A DNA stretch of 64,000 bases from Vibrio astriarenae (GCF_010587385.1 NZ_CP047476.1:682001-746000), one strand, 5' to 3'. Positions 8,182 through 18,121 are shown, numbered from the stretch's first letter. Numbers and translations: made by a program. The notes: generated by a model not told the origin, from the letters alone.

Positions 8182-9072
8182 TTAAATCAGATATTTATAG
8201 GAAGCGTTTTTAAAAATCGATAGCGCTTTGTTTACTTCAGGAATACTGTCTGACGATAGACTATAGTATGTGGAAACAGAATGTTTATAACCCCTAATAA
8301 GATGATCAAGGTTCAGCAGTTTTAACTTCCCACTCTCAACCCAATGTGCTGCGTCCATGTCAGAAAGCACCGTCCAACCTTCTGTCTCCATGAGTGCAAT
8401 TGCTAGCTCAACACTGCTCACTTTATGTTGTCGATTGCCAATCTCAAAATAGCCTAAATCTCTTGCTTTTGAGTGCTGCATAATATATTGAGTAGATAGC
8501 TGTAAATCTGACATCGACACAACCGAACTCTTCCCCAAATCTGAAATTGGACTGCCATAAGGGTTCATGGTCAAACTTCCAATATTCGTAGACTTGAACT
8601 TACCCGGCGATACCGTTGAATGTTCAGTGGACATCACTGCAATATGACACTGGTCTTGTTCTACTGCTTTAAAAGCTTCCTCTCTGGACGCATTACAGCA
8701 TTCAATTTCTAACTCAGGATATTCCTCTCGTAACCTGGTAATGACTTCACCTAATAGTTGATTAGGAATTAAACTGTCATGCCAAACTATCATCTTTGAT
8801 AGTGGCTGTTTATAAAGAGTCATTGCAGCATGGTAAAAGTCTCGAGCATGTTTTGATAAGTTGCGAGATCGAACAATCAAGCTTTCGGCATCTGTCGTAG
8901 GTACCGCTCTTCGCCCTTCAATCTCAAAAAGCTTCACTCCTAGTGTATCTTCCATCGCGAGCACATGCTCTCTGATTGTGCTGCGCTCTTTTTGAGCGAT
9001 TTTTGCTGCTGAACTGTATGAACCTTCTTCATACACCAAAGTAAACGCCTGCACTTGCTCGATTGATATCAT
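8182..9072 (-). CDS. LysR family transcriptional regulator
   Basis: A 296-residue protein with an N-terminal winged HTH (MISIEQVQAFTLVYEEGSYSSAAKIAQ..RSTIREHVLAMEDTLGVKLFE, residues 1-50) and a C-terminal effector domain beginning near residue 90 (KMIVWHDSLIPNQLLGEVITRLREEYPELEIE). The HTH is slightly unusual: the recognition helix reads KERSTIREHV rather than the common QPALSRQI. It is divergent from the amino-acid ABC transporter operon across a 299-base gap, so it probably controls that operon and itself. The effector is unknown, but an amino acid or opine is plausible from the context. Confidence 0.85.
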   Translation of the reverse strand: MISIEQVQAFTLVYEEGSYSSAAKIAQKERSTIREHVLAMEDTLGVKLFEIEGRRAVPTTDAESLIVRSRNLSKHARDFYHAAMTLYKQPLSKMIVWHDSLIPNQLLGEVITRLREEYPELEIECCNASREEAFKAVEQDQCHIAVMSTEHSTVSPGKFKSTNIGSLTMNPYGSPISDLGKSSVVSMSDLQLSTQYIMQHSKARDLGYFEIGNRQHKVSSVELAIALMETEGWTVLSDMDAAHWVESGKLKLLNLDHLIRGYKHSVSTYYSLSSDSIPEVNKALSIFKNASYKYLI

Positions 9073-9371
9073 TTGGGCCTAACTCCCTAATTTTTATTAT
9101 TTTATTTTCGGTTGCGATGAGGATGCAAGACTAGCACATAGTTATGACAAATCGATATAAGAACATATATAAAACTCAATGATGAACTCATTCAACTCTG
9201 ACCTGATTTAATAATTTTTCGTGGGACTAGCACACTATCTCGCTAAAAAGCGCTATTGCATACAAATGCAATTGTTTGCTATAAGTAGATCAGCATTACA
9301 CGCTGCTAGTCGATTTTTGGATAAATACAAGGCTAGAAAAAACAAAAACAGAACCAATGAAAGGATTCATT

Positions 9372-10175
9372 ATGAAAACTCTATTCCGCAATGTTGCGGC
9401 GATCGTGCTTGCGTCTACAGCAGCATTTGGCACAGCTCAAGCTTCTACTACTCTTCTTCAAGAAATCGCGAAAGACGGCGAGCTCCGTGTCTGTTTTGAC
9501 GCTGGCTACATGCCATTTGAGATGACAGCAAAGAATGGCCAGTACATTGGTTTCGATATTGACCTAGGCAAACAGATGGCACGTGCCATGGGCGTAAAAT
9601 ACACGCCAGTCAACACGGCTTGGGACGGTATCATCCCTACCCTATTGACAGGTAAATGTCACATGATCATGGGGGGTATGACGATTACTCCGCAACGCAA
9701 TATGCAAGTTAACTTCGCTGACCCATACGTCATCATCGGCCAGTCGATCCTAGTCAGCCCTAAACTCGAAGGTAAAGTAACAAGCTATCGTGACCTTAAC
9801 GATGAGAACTACACTGTTGTGACTAAACTTGGCACAACTGGTGAAGGCGCTATCAAACGTTACCTACCTAAAGCAAAAGTAAATCTTTACGAAACGCAAT
9901 CTGAAGCGGTACTCGAAGTGGTTAACGGTAAAGCGGATGCCTTCATCTATGACCTACCGTACAACGCTATCTACAGTGCTGAAAACAAAGGTCAGCTTGT
10001 TCACTTAGATCAACCATTTACGTTTGAGCCACTTGGTTGGGCGATTCGTCAAGGCGACCCTGATTTCCTTAACTTCTTGAACGGCTACCTTCGCCAAATC
10101 AAAGGTGACGGCACTTACGACCGTATCTACGATAAGTGGTTCAAGAGCGATGCTTGGCTAAGTCAAGTACAGTAA
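9372..10175 (+). CDS. Polar amino-acid ABC transporter, periplasmic binding protein
   Basis: Start chosen at the second methionine of the frame (MKTLFRNVAAIVLAS) because AAAGGA lies just upstream; 267 aa. A signal peptide ends near AQA. The mature part is a class F (SBP_bac_3) binding protein: ELRVCFDAGYMPFEM, GFDIDLGKQMARAMG, WDGIIPTLLTGKCHMIMGGMTITPQR (the motif that clamps the amino-acid alpha groups) and DAFIYDLPYN. This family binds His, Arg, Gln, Glu, Cys or opines. Permease and ATPase genes follow directly. Ligand identity cannot be read reliably by eye. Confidence 0.9.
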   Translation: MKTLFRNVAAIVLASTAAFGTAQASTTLLQEIAKDGELRVCFDAGYMPFEMTAKNGQYIGFDIDLGKQMARAMGVKYTPVNTAWDGIIPTLLTGKCHMIMGGMTITPQRNMQVNFADPYVIIGQSILVSPKLEGKVTSYRDLNDENYTVVTKLGTTGEGAIKRYLPKAKVNLYETQSEAVLEVVNGKADAFIYDLPYNAIYSAENKGQLVHLDQPFTFEPLGWAIRQGDPDFLNFLNGYLRQIKGDGTYDRIYDKWFKSDAWLSQVQ

Positions 10176-10202
10176 TCGTAAGGGTTTCAACCCCACCAAT
10201 TC

Positions 10203-10224
10203 GCAGCCTACATCAGTGGGCTGC
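10203..10224 (+). other. Hairpin between binding-protein and permease genes
   Basis: GCAGCC at 10203-10208 pairs with GGCTGC at 10219-10224, the stem extending inwards by two more pairs. No T-run follows. Such hairpins behind binding-protein genes often protect the upstream message and allow higher expression of the binding protein than of the permease; here that is inference. Confidence 0.6.
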
Positions 10225-10285
10225 TCAATACTGCATCGACCCCATTGATTGCAGTTCTTCTCCAAGCAGTATTTGAGAAACTAAC

Positions 10286-11233
10286 ATGCAAAAACGCGAG
10301 AGACCCATTTTATGGAATGGCGTTTTTCTACTTATTATCGCCTTTCTTTGTGGGCTGATATATTTGTCAGGAAAACGAATAGACTACAACTGGAACTGGG
10401 AGCGAGTGGTTCCTTATATCGTTGACAACTCGGCCGCCGCAATAACAGCGCCTGAAGATGGCAACATTGTCAGTAATGCGGATGGCACACTATATTTAGA
10501 GTCCTTGTCTGGCGAAGTACTGGTTGAGCTGGGTGAGTACGAAAACATCAGTGTTTTCCAGGGTGACCTCATTTTCGAAGGTGACCAACTCGCAGAAGCA
10601 ACGGAATGGCGAATCGGCCCGCTGACAGAAGGTCTCATTGTCACGATTAAGATTTCTCTTTGGTCTTTGCTGTTTGCTATTGTTATCGGGCTATTTGTTG
10701 GGTTGATGCGTATTTCATCCAATATAGCCCTTCGTAAACTCGCGATTACTTACGTTGAGCTAATCCGCGGCACGCCATTGCTAGTGCAGATCTTCATTGT
10801 TTATTTCTTCATTGGTACCGTACTCGACCTCGACCGTTTTACCTCCGGTGTTATTGCCCTATCCGTATTTACTGCGGCGTATGTTGCTGAAATCATTAGA
10901 GCAGGTATTCAAGCGATACCAAAAGGGCAGATGGAAGCCGCTCGTTCGTTGGGAATGAACTACGTACAAGCAATGGTATACGTTATCTTGCCACAAGCAT
11001 TTAAACGTACCTTGCCACCGCTGGCCGGGCAGTTTATCAACTTAATTAAAGACTCTTCATTGGTCTCAGTGATTTCGATTACTGACCTTACTAAAGCGGG
11101 ACGAGAAGTGGTCAGTGGTAGCTTCGCACCATTTGAAGTTTGGTTCACAGTCGCTGCACTGTACTTGATCTTGACTAGTTCCCTATCTTGGGCGATTCAA
11201 ACATTAGAAAAGAGGTTATCTGCCAGTGACTAG
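10286..11233 (+). CDS. Polar amino-acid ABC transporter permease (HisM/GlnP type) with extra N-terminal domain
   Basis: A 315-residue permease. The canonical part starts near residue 110 ([26 protein letters not shown]) and carries the HisMQ signature [13 protein letters not shown] and the EAA loop [23 protein letters not shown]. Ahead of it is one membrane helix (about residues 12-28) and a soluble segment of about 75 residues with short beta strands ([52 protein letters not shown]), which should lie in the periplasm. The usual family length is about 220 residues, so the extension is additional. Only one permease gene is present, so a homodimer is likely. Confidence 0.88.
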   Translation: MQKRERPILWNGVFLLIIAFLCGLIYLSGKRIDYNWNWERVVPYIVDNSAAAITAPEDGNIVSNADGTLYLESLSGEVLVELGEYENISVFQGDLIFEGDQLAEATEWRIGPLTEGLIVTIKISLWSLLFAIVIGLFVGLMRISSNIALRKLAITYVELIRGTPLLVQIFIVYFFIGTVLDLDRFTSGVIALSVFTAAYVAEIIRAGIQAIPKGQMEAARSLGMNYVQAMVYVILPQAFKRTLPPLAGQFINLIKDSSLVSVISITDLTKAGREVVSGSFAPFEVWFTVAALYLILTSSLSWAIQTLEKRLSASD

Positions 11234-11252
11234 AGATTATCAAGGCGAAGAG

Positions 11253-11978
11253 ATGATCATCGCCGAAAACATAAACAAAGTATATCCAAATGGCTGTCAC
11301 GCCCTCAAAGATGTATCAGTGACCGTAAAGCGCGGAGAAGTTGTCGTCGTCGTTGGTCCATCTGGCTCAGGTAAATCCACGTTTTTGAGAGCCCTCAACC
11401 AACTCGAAACCATTAGCGACGGATCCATTACCGTTGATGGCACCAACATGTATGATAAACATACCAACATCAATAAGTTGCGTGAAGAAGTGGGTATGGT
11501 ATTCCAAAGCTTCAACCTCTTTCCACACAAAACCGCGCTAGGTAACGTTATGCTTGCACCACTTAAGGTGGCGAAGCGAGACCAAGCCGCTGTGGAGGAA
11601 GAAGCCAAAGAGTTACTTAAGAAAGTAGGACTCGCTGACCGCATGGAGAACTACCCTAACCATTTATCTGGTGGTCAACAACAGCGAGTCGCGATAGCAA
11701 GGGCACTTGCTATGCAACCTAACATCATGTTGTTTGATGAACCTACCTCAGCACTCGATCCAGAGATGGTCGGTGAAGTACTTGATGTTATGAAGAGTCT
11801 CGCAGCCGACGGTATGACAATGGTCGTCGTTACCCATGAGATGGGATTTGCCAAAGAAGTGGCCGACCGAGTGTTGTTCATGGAAGAAGGCGAGCTGCTT
11901 GTTTCGGACACTCCAGAGAACTTCTTTGAGAACCCTTCTAACGAACGTCTTCAAAAATTCTTATCAAAAGTCCTCTAG
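11253..11978 (+). CDS. Polar amino-acid ABC transporter ATP-binding protein (GlnQ type)
   Basis: Start chosen at the ATG giving [14 protein letters not shown] (241 aa) because AAGGCGAAG lies at the right distance; a GTG nine codons earlier overlaps the permease stop. Walker A (GPSGSGKST), Q-loop ([10 protein letters not shown]), signature ([15 protein letters not shown]), Walker B ([13 protein letters not shown]) and H-loop (VVVTHEMGF) are all present, and length is normal for the GlnQ/HisP family. It powers the transporter formed with the two upstream gene products. Confidence 0.92.
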   Translation: MIIAENINKVYPNGCHALKDVSVTVKRGEVVVVVGPSGSGKSTFLRALNQLETISDGSITVDGTNMYDKHTNINKLREEVGMVFQSFNLFPHKTALGNVMLAPLKVAKRDQAAVEEEAKELLKKVGLADRMENYPNHLSGGQQQRVAIARALAMQPNIMLFDEPTSALDPEMVGEVLDVMKSLAADGMTMVVVTHEMGFAKEVADRVLFMEEGELLVSDTPENFFENPSNERLQKFLSKVL

Positions 11979-11990
11979 CCAATCGATATG

Positions 11991-12031
11991 GCCTCATTGA
12001 CATTATCTCTTTCTAGTTAAATCAATGAGGC
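11991..12031. terminator. Possible bidirectional terminator
   Basis: GCCTCATTGA at 11991-12000 and TCAATGAGGC at 12022-12031 form a 10-bp stem with a 21-base loop between two converging genes. No long T-run follows on either strand, so the assignment is tentative. Confidence 0.45.
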
Positions 12032-12042
12032 TACCTACAACT

Positions 12043-13038
12043 TTATATCTTTTGTGGCGCCACCGTTGAGCTGCCCCTGACCAGTAGTTGAGTCGGTATG
12101 ACCGTCTCGCGCGGAGCTTGCTCTTTGTTCAGTACTTTGATTAACACCTTCATTGCTGTTTCGCCAATGAGCTTTTGAGGCTGCTTTATCGTCGTTATAG
12201 AAGGGCTGCAATATTGGCTAAATAGTAGATCGTCAAAGCCAACAACAGACAAATCTTCCGGTATCCTTAATCCCATTTCTTGAGCTGCTTTTATCGCTCC
12301 GAGCGTCATCATATCATTGAAACAAAATAGCGCAGTCATTGAACACTGCTTCACCAAACGACGAAAGGCAATGTAACCCGAGTCAAAGCTAAAGTCCCCC
12401 GCTTCCACTTTTCTCGGTTCAGGCTCAAGCCCTACACTATTCATGCTTTCATCAAAACCCGCTTTGCGAGCGATACAAATTGGATTTTCCATTGGCCCGG
12501 TGATACAGCCAATGTTACGGTGACCAAGCTCAAGCAAATAATCGACCGCTTTCTTCGCAGACGAATGATTATCAACCCTGACGGTTGGTATCGATGACTC
12601 AGAAAAATATTCACATGCTGTTACCATCGGGATATCCGATTTATAACGGTAACTATTAGGCAGCTCAGAGGTAAGAGAAATGACACCATCAGCCTGCCGT
12701 GCCCTCACTAAATCGAGATACACATTGGCCTGTTCTACTGTGTGTACGGTATCTCCGAGCAATACCTTGTAGCCATGTTTTTGTGCGACCAACTGGATTC
12801 CACGAACGATATCGGCAAAAAACATATTCGCGATGTCAGGAACAATCACTATCACCGTTTTTGACTCACTGTTTCTCAAATTTTGTGCCGTCGCATTCGG
12901 CGTGTATCCCGTTTCCTGTATCGCCAATTCGACCTTTTGACGAGTCCTCACTTTAACCAACTCCGGATGAACCAAGGTCCTAGATACAGTGGCTGTAGAC
13001 ACTCCCGCCAACCTTGCCACGTCTTTTATTGTCACCAT
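12043..13038 (-). CDS. LacI family transcriptional regulator
   Basis: Start chosen at the ATG with GGAG five bases upstream (331 aa); a GTG two codons earlier is less likely. N-terminal HTH and hinge: MVTIKDVARLAGVSTATVSRTL, followed by GYTPNATAQNLR. The C-terminal part is a periplasmic-binding-protein-like sugar domain with GHRNIGCITGP and DDLLFSQYCSPSITTI. It is divergent from the sugar isomerase/dehydrogenase/ABC operon and two LacI-type operator sequences lie in the gap, so it most likely represses that operon and itself. The inducer would be the imported sugar or a derivative. Confidence 0.9.
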   Translation of the reverse strand: MVTIKDVARLAGVSTATVSRTLVHPELVKVRTRQKVELAIQETGYTPNATAQNLRNSESKTVIVIVPDIANMFFADIVRGIQLVAQKHGYKVLLGDTVHTVEQANVYLDLVRARQADGVISLTSELPNSYRYKSDIPMVTACEYFSESSIPTVRVDNHSSAKKAVDYLLELGHRNIGCITGPMENPICIARKAGFDESMNSVGLEPEPRKVEAGDFSFDSGYIAFRRLVKQCSMTALFCFNDMMTLGAIKAAQEMGLRIPEDLSVVGFDDLLFSQYCSPSITTIKQPQKLIGETAMKVLIKVLNKEQAPRETVIPTQLLVRGSSTVAPQKI

Positions 13039-13055
13039 AATCACTCCGCAAAACC

Positions 13056-13069
13056 TGAAATCGTTTACA
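13056..13069. promoter_or_regulatory. Weak LacI-type operator next to the lacI-like gene
   Basis: TGAAATCGTTTACA differs at two positions from the palindrome TGTAAACGTTTACA. It sits 17 bases upstream of the regulator start, where it could serve autoregulation. Confidence 0.45.
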
Positions 13070-13275
13070 TAATCTCCACAATATTACTAAGTGCATTGGA
13101 GATCAAAAAATAGCTTAAACTTGGTTAATAAATAGCCACAACGATCACATTAAGTCTCTATTTGCATACAAAAAGCTAAAAGTTGTCGATATTATAGCCA
13201 TAAAAGCATGTTTTTACTCAGCTAGATGCATTACTCATACATATGCATTTGGGGTGCATCTTATTACAAACACAA

Positions 13276-13289
13276 TGTACACGTTTACA
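13276..13289. promoter_or_regulatory. LacI-type operator upstream of the sugar operon
   Basis: TGTACACGTTTACA matches the classical palindromic LacI-family operator TGTAAACGTTTACA at 13 of 14 positions, and the flanking AA/TT extend the symmetry to 18 bases. It is 29 bases before the first gene of the operon, a suitable place for repression. Confidence 0.75.
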
Positions 13290-13318
13290 TTTTGTGTACT
13301 TTGTTAACGAGGTGAACG

Positions 13319-14374
13319 ATGAAAACAATAAAAGGACCTGCACTATTTCTCACGCAATTCACATCAGATGAAGCACCATTTAACTCTTTGGAAAGCATTG
13401 TTGAATGGGCAAGTAATCTTGGATACAAAGGTGTTCAAATCCCTACGTGGGACGCCCGTTTATTTGACTTAGAAAAAGCTGCAAAAGATCAAGACTACTG
13501 TGACTCTGTGCGTGCCATTGTTGAATCTTACGGCGTCGAAATAACAGAGCTGAGTACCCATCTTCAAGGACAACTCGTCGCAGTACACCCTGCTTACGAT
13601 GAAATGTTTGATGGTTTTGCTCCAGAGCATGTTCATAACAACCCTAAAGCACGACAAGAGTGGGCGGTAGAGCAAATGATGTTTGCGGCAGCTGCATCAG
13701 AAAAGCTCGGACTAACCGCACATGTGACCTTCTCTGGCGCGCTACTTTGGCCCTTCATGTACCCGTGGCCTCAACGTCCTCAGGGACTTGTGGAGACCGG
13801 GTTTGCAGAATTAGCCAGTCGCTGGGAGCCTATCCTCAACGCCTTTGGCAGGGCTGGTGTCGATGTATGCTATGAGATACACCCTGGTGAAGATCTTCAC
13901 GATGGAGTCACCTTCGAGATGTTCCTAGAAGCGGTAGATCATCACCCTAGAGCGAACATTCTTTACGACCCAAGTCACTTTGTTTTACAACAACTGGATT
14001 ATCTTGCTTTCATCGATCGCTATCACGATCGTATCAAAATGTTCCACGTTAAAGATGCTGAGTTCAACCCTAGCGCCCAACAAGGCGTTTATAGCGGTTA
14101 TCAAAACTGGACAAACCGTGCAGGTCGATTCCGTTCATTAGGAGATGGCCAAGTAGACTTCAACAGCGTGTTTTCCAAACTGTCGCAGTACAATTTTGAT
14201 GGCTGGGCTGTCGTTGAGTGGGAATGTTGCCTCAAACACCCTGAAGCCGGAGCCTCCGAAGGCGTAGATTTCGTCAATAAGCACATTATTCGAGTGACGG
14301 ATAAAGCCTTTGATGACTTCGCAGACGCTACAACTGATCTTGATGCAAACCGTCGTATTTTAGGACTAAGCTAA
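13319..14374 (+). CDS. Sugar phosphate isomerase/epimerase-like TIM-barrel protein
   Basis: 351 residues of the AP-endonuclease-2/xylose-isomerase-like barrel family. Metal-site residues typical of the fold are visible: the Glu and His of CYEIHPGED, ILYDPSHF (Asp and His), FHVKDAEF (His, Asp) and VVEWECC (Glu). GAGGTG precedes the ATG. Members convert keto/aldo sugars, epimerise inositols or act on 3-keto-glycosides. It is first in an operon with a Gfo/Idh/MocA dehydrogenase and an Rbs-type transporter, a combination known from inositol, 3-keto-glucoside and rare-sugar catabolism. No specific substrate can be named from sequence. Confidence 0.82.
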   Translation: MKTIKGPALFLTQFTSDEAPFNSLESIVEWASNLGYKGVQIPTWDARLFDLEKAAKDQDYCDSVRAIVESYGVEITELSTHLQGQLVAVHPAYDEMFDGFAPEHVHNNPKARQEWAVEQMMFAAAASEKLGLTAHVTFSGALLWPFMYPWPQRPQGLVETGFAELASRWEPILNAFGRAGVDVCYEIHPGEDLHDGVTFEMFLEAVDHHPRANILYDPSHFVLQQLDYLAFIDRYHDRIKMFHVKDAEFNPSAQQGVYSGYQNWTNRAGRFRSLGDGQVDFNSVFSKLSQYNFDGWAVVEWECCLKHPEAGASEGVDFVNKHIIRVTDKAFDDFADATTDLDANRRILGLS

Positions 14375-14386
14375 AGGGATACTGTC

Positions 14387-15544
14387 ATGAACAGACTTAA
14401 ACTCGGAATGGTTGGCGGTGGTGAAGGTGCTTTTATTGGTGCCGTCCATCGCATTGCTTCAAGAATAGACGATCAGTTTGACTTGGTTGCTGGAGCCCTC
14501 AGCTCTACGACAGAAAAATCCATACGTTCTGGACTCGCCTTAGGGTTAGAAAAAGAGCGCATTTATACCGATTTCAAGGAAATGGCAGCAAAAGAAGCCA
14601 CGCGGTCAGATGGCATCGATGTTGTCGCCATCGTCACCCCCAACCATATGCACTATCCCGTTGCTAAAGCGTTTTTAGAAGCTGGGATCTCGGTCATCTG
14701 TGACAAGCCACTGACATCTTCACTCGAGGATGCACTAGAGCTTAAACGTATCGCTGATAATAGCGAGCCGTTCTTTTTCCTTACACACAACTACACCGCA
14801 TACCCCTTAGCACGCCAAGCTCGGAATATGGTCGAAAAAGGGAGCTTAGGGCAGCTTAGAGTTATCCAAGTCGAATACCCTCAAGACTGGTTAACGACCG
14901 ATGCAGAACATAGCGAGAACAAGCAAGCCCAGTGGAGAACCGATCCAACTCGCTCTGGGCCTGCAGGGTGTCTCGGCGACATTGGAACACACGCCTATAA
15001 CCTAGCTTGCTTTATTTCTGGGCTTTCACTCAAAGCAGTCTCAGCAGACTTGACCGCGTTTGTTGATGGGCGTGAGCTTGACGATAACGTTCACGCAATG
15101 ATGCGATTTGATCAAGGTGTCAAAGGGATGCTTTGGAGTAGTCAAGTAGCACCAGGAAATGAAAACGGATTGCGCATTCGACTGTTCGGCGACAAAGGCG
15201 GCCTGGAATGGCGTCAAGAAGATCCAAATAGGCTTTTGTTTAGCCCACTCGGTGAGCCAACTCAGATACTCACTCGCGCTGGAAATGGATATCAATCCAC
15301 CGCAGAACATCTGACGCGAACGCCTGGAGGTCACCCTGAAGGATACCTCGAAGGCTTCGCCAACCTATATACCGAAGCTGCTAGGTGTATCCAGAGATAC
15401 AAAGAAGGAGAGCAGAAACTCGATATTCTAGAAGGAAGTTTAATTCCCAATATAGATACCGGGTTGGATGGCATGAAGTTTATCAGTGCCGTGATCCTTT
15501 CTTCCCAACAAAATGGTCAATGGGTCGATATCGAGGAAATTTAA
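14387..15544 (+). CDS. Gfo/Idh/MocA family oxidoreductase
   Basis: A 385-residue NAD(P)-dependent sugar dehydrogenase. N-terminal Rossmann fold with LGMVGGGEGAFIGAVHR, VVAIVTPNHMHYPVAKAFLEAGISVICDKPLTSS (the EKP/DKP strand carrying the catalytic lysine), and a C-terminal substrate domain with CLGDIGTHAYNL, which holds the usual D-x-G-x-H catalytic pattern. The gene follows the isomerase gene by 12 bases and abuts the ATPase gene. It probably oxidises a secondary hydroxyl of the imported sugar or glycoside. The combination with the TIM-barrel enzyme hints at a 3-keto intermediate; inference only. Confidence 0.88.
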   Translation: MNRLKLGMVGGGEGAFIGAVHRIASRIDDQFDLVAGALSSTTEKSIRSGLALGLEKERIYTDFKEMAAKEATRSDGIDVVAIVTPNHMHYPVAKAFLEAGISVICDKPLTSSLEDALELKRIADNSEPFFFLTHNYTAYPLARQARNMVEKGSLGQLRVIQVEYPQDWLTTDAEHSENKQAQWRTDPTRSGPAGCLGDIGTHAYNLACFISGLSLKAVSADLTAFVDGRELDDNVHAMMRFDQGVKGMLWSSQVAPGNENGLRIRLFGDKGGLEWRQEDPNRLLFSPLGEPTQILTRAGNGYQSTAEHLTRTPGGHPEGYLEGFANLYTEAARCIQRYKEGEQKLDILEGSLIPNIDTGLDGMKFISAVILSSQQNGQWVDIEEI

Positions 15545-17095
15545 ATGAGTACAGACACAGGTGTTCCCCTACTGCGTCTGAATAGTATCTGCAAATCATT
15601 TTCTAAGGTTAACGTCCTGCACGATATCTCGCTTGATATTCGTGCAGGAGAAGTACTCGGTATCCTTGGAGAAAATGGAGCAGGTAAATCGACGCTTCTA
15701 AAGATTATTGATGGTATTTACCACGCAACAAGCGGCTCAATCGAAGTTGAGGGTAAAACCGTGAATATAAGAAATCCTTCCGATGCTAAAAAACACGGTA
15801 TCGCAATGATTCCACAAGAATTCAATTTGGTTTCAACGCTTAACGTTTTTGAGAATGTATTTTTGGGCCAAGAGCTTCGCAGGTCGGATAAGTTTGGTTC
15901 ATCTTTGCTCAACAAACGTCTAATGAGGGAAAAGACACATCAGCTTTTAGAGCTGCTGGATACACCGTTATCCCCTGATTCCATCATTGAGGATCTCACC
16001 GTCGCTGAAAAACAGATGGTAGAAATTGCCAAGGCACTCGTCAATGATGCGCGGATACTAATAATGGATGAACCGACCACCGTATTAACTCATCATGAAG
16101 TCGATGTTTTATTCACGCTCATCAACAAGCTAAAACAGCAAGGCGTTACAATTTTATTTATTTCACACAAGCTTAAAGAAGTAAAACAGCTTTGTGATCG
16201 CTTAATTATTCTTCGTGATGGAGAGTTGGTGTCTATCGATGAGGTGAGCCAGATAACAGAACACGATATAGCGACGAAAATGGTAGGTCGCGAGCTTAAT
16301 CAAATCTTTCCAGAGAAAAATGATGACTTTGGTCAAGTCGCATTAGAAGTGGATAAATTGACTCTAACAAAGTTAGTAAAGGATGTAAGTTTCAGTGTGC
16401 GCTGCGGCGAAGTCTTGGGCTTTGGAGGCCTTGTCGGTAGCGGTCGTACTGAGATCGCAGAATCGCTGATGGGACTGAGGGCAATTAAACATGGCCAAGT
16501 TCAAATTTTCTCCCAGCAATACCAGCCCTCAAGTGTTAGTCATGCCATATCTAAAGGTCTTGCATACATGAGTGAAGATCGCCAAGGGAGTGGCTTAATA
16601 CTGAACTTCAATCTGTTTGAGAATATCACTCTGTGCTCTCTCAAGGACTACAAGAGACTATTCATAGACCATTCAAAAACGAAGCAAAAAGCAAAGCAGT
16701 ATATTAATCAGTTCGATATAAAAACAGAAAATGAAAATACTGAACTCCAATTTTTAAGTGGGGGTAATCAGCAAAAAGTTTATTTATCGAAATGGATGGA
16801 CACCCAACCCAAGATATTGATACTCGATGAGCCTACGCGTGGAGTCGATGTTAATACCAAAAAAGACATCTATCACTTCATCCATACCCTTACCCAACAA
16901 GGTCTTGCTGTCATTGTCATTTCTTCTGATATGGAAGAGCTTATTGGGCTTTCAAATCGGGTGATTGTCATGCGTGAAGGGCAACAACAGGGTGAGCTTA
17001 CCGGTGAAAATATTACTGAGCAAAACATCATGTTATCTGCCGCGGGGTTGAGAAAGTCCCAACCAGAGCCTGTGTTAGAAGGAGAAAACATATGA
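15545..17095 (+). CDS. Sugar ABC transporter ATP-binding protein (RbsA/MglA type, two ABC domains)
   Basis: 516 residues with two nucleotide-binding domains, as usual for this family. Domain 1: Walker A GENGAGKST, signature region LTVAEKQMVEIAKAL, Walker B ILIMDEPTTVL. Domain 2: degenerate Walker A (GGLVGSGRTE, no GKS, normal for the family), signature LSGGNQQKVYLSKW, Walker B ILILDEPTRGVDV. It begins at the base after the dehydrogenase stop, with GAGGAAA as ribosome site inside that gene, and overlaps the permease gene by 4 bases (ATGA). It energises uptake with the next two products. Confidence 0.93.
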   Translation: MSTDTGVPLLRLNSICKSFSKVNVLHDISLDIRAGEVLGILGENGAGKSTLLKIIDGIYHATSGSIEVEGKTVNIRNPSDAKKHGIAMIPQEFNLVSTLNVFENVFLGQELRRSDKFGSSLLNKRLMREKTHQLLELLDTPLSPDSIIEDLTVAEKQMVEIAKALVNDARILIMDEPTTVLTHHEVDVLFTLINKLKQQGVTILFISHKLKEVKQLCDRLIILRDGELVSIDEVSQITEHDIATKMVGRELNQIFPEKNDDFGQVALEVDKLTLTKLVKDVSFSVRCGEVLGFGGLVGSGRTEIAESLMGLRAIKHGQVQIFSQQYQPSSVSHAISKGLAYMSEDRQGSGLILNFNLFENITLCSLKDYKRLFIDHSKTKQKAKQYINQFDIKTENENTELQFLSGGNQQKVYLSKWMDTQPKILILDEPTRGVDVNTKKDIYHFIHTLTQQGLAVIVISSDMEELIGLSNRVIVMREGQQQGELTGENITEQNIMLSAAGLRKSQPEPVLEGENI

Positions 17096-18093
17096 ATAAT
17101 GCGATCCCCATAGCCCCCAGTAAAACAGGTCAAGCTACATCGATTTTAGACAAACTAAAATCCGTCAACTGGGCAACCTTTGCCCCTTTGATTGCTTTAT
17201 TTGTGCTTATAGCAATATCGTCGATCGCCAGTGAGCATTTTTTGATGCCACGCAACCTAACTAACATACTAAGACAGGTCTCCTATACCGGAATCATTGC
17301 TTTAGGTATGACATTTGTCATTATCGCAGGTGGTATTGACCTTTCAGTGGGCTCTGCCCTTGCGCTGGTTGGAGCACTCATCATTATGCTACTTAACTAC
17401 TTTGGTGTTGGATGGCTATCTGTGTCCATCGCAATAGTAGCAGCAATGTTCCTTGGTGCCCTATTTGGTGCCATAAATGGTCTGCTCACGACGGTAGGTA
17501 AAATAACGGCATTCGTAGCAACACTTGCAACCATGTCAATTTACCGCTCTCTTACTCTCTATATCAGTGATGCGGGCGAGGTCGTTTCATATAACCCTCA
17601 ATTTCCAAAAATCGGAACGGGTTATTTTCTTGAGCTTCCTATTCCCGTGTGGGTGTTTTTTATACTGGCCATTGTCGCACACGTACTGTTGAAACATACG
17701 GCTTTTGGCCGTCATGTCTGTGCCGTAGGCTCCAACGCTAAAGTTGCTACCTACTCTGCGATAAACGTTCAAAAAATCATATTTCTTACTTTCGTCTTAC
17801 TTGGCTTCACCGTCGGCGTGTCAGCCATCATGCTTTCTTCTCGGTTGAACTCTATCAGTCCGGGAGATGCAGGTCTGTTTTATGAGCTCGATGTCATCGC
17901 AGCGGTTGTCATTGGCGGCACCGCGATGTCAGGGGGCAAAGGCTCCATATGGGGAACCGTCGTTGGAGCAATCATTCTGGGCATTATCAATAACATGCTC
18001 AATTTAATGGGCGTTAGCCCATATCTACAAGGAACGGTAAAAGGTTTGGTCATCCTCATCGCAGTGCTTATGCAATTTAAGCGCTCTGAGTAA
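17092..18093 (+). CDS. Sugar ABC transporter permease (RbsC type)
   Basis: A 333-residue inner-membrane protein with eight to ten helices. Family motifs include ALGMTFVIIAGGIDLSVGS, GLLTTVGKITAFVATLATM and the late DVIAAVVIGGTAMSGGKGS followed by GTVVGAIILG. It starts within the ATPase gene (4-base overlap). Typical of carbohydrate uptake transporter family 2, which import monosaccharides such as ribose, galactose, xylose and inositol. Confidence 0.92.
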   Translation: MNNAIPIAPSKTGQATSILDKLKSVNWATFAPLIALFVLIAISSIASEHFLMPRNLTNILRQVSYTGIIALGMTFVIIAGGIDLSVGSALALVGALIIMLLNYFGVGWLSVSIAIVAAMFLGALFGAINGLLTTVGKITAFVATLATMSIYRSLTLYISDAGEVVSYNPQFPKIGTGYFLELPIPVWVFFILAIVAHVLLKHTAFGRHVCAVGSNAKVATYSAINVQKIIFLTFVLLGFTVGVSAIMLSSRLNSISPGDAGLFYELDVIAAVVIGGTAMSGGKGSIWGTVVGAIILGIINNMLNLMGVSPYLQGTVKGLVILIAVLMQFKRSE

Positions 18094-18121
18094 ATCAAAC
18101 ACCGTACTACAGGAGAACTAA

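Noticed and set aside
9221..9499. Plus-strand ORF overlapping the start of the amino-acid binding protein
   Set aside because: It is out of frame with a clear signal-peptide gene and its product has no coherent features.
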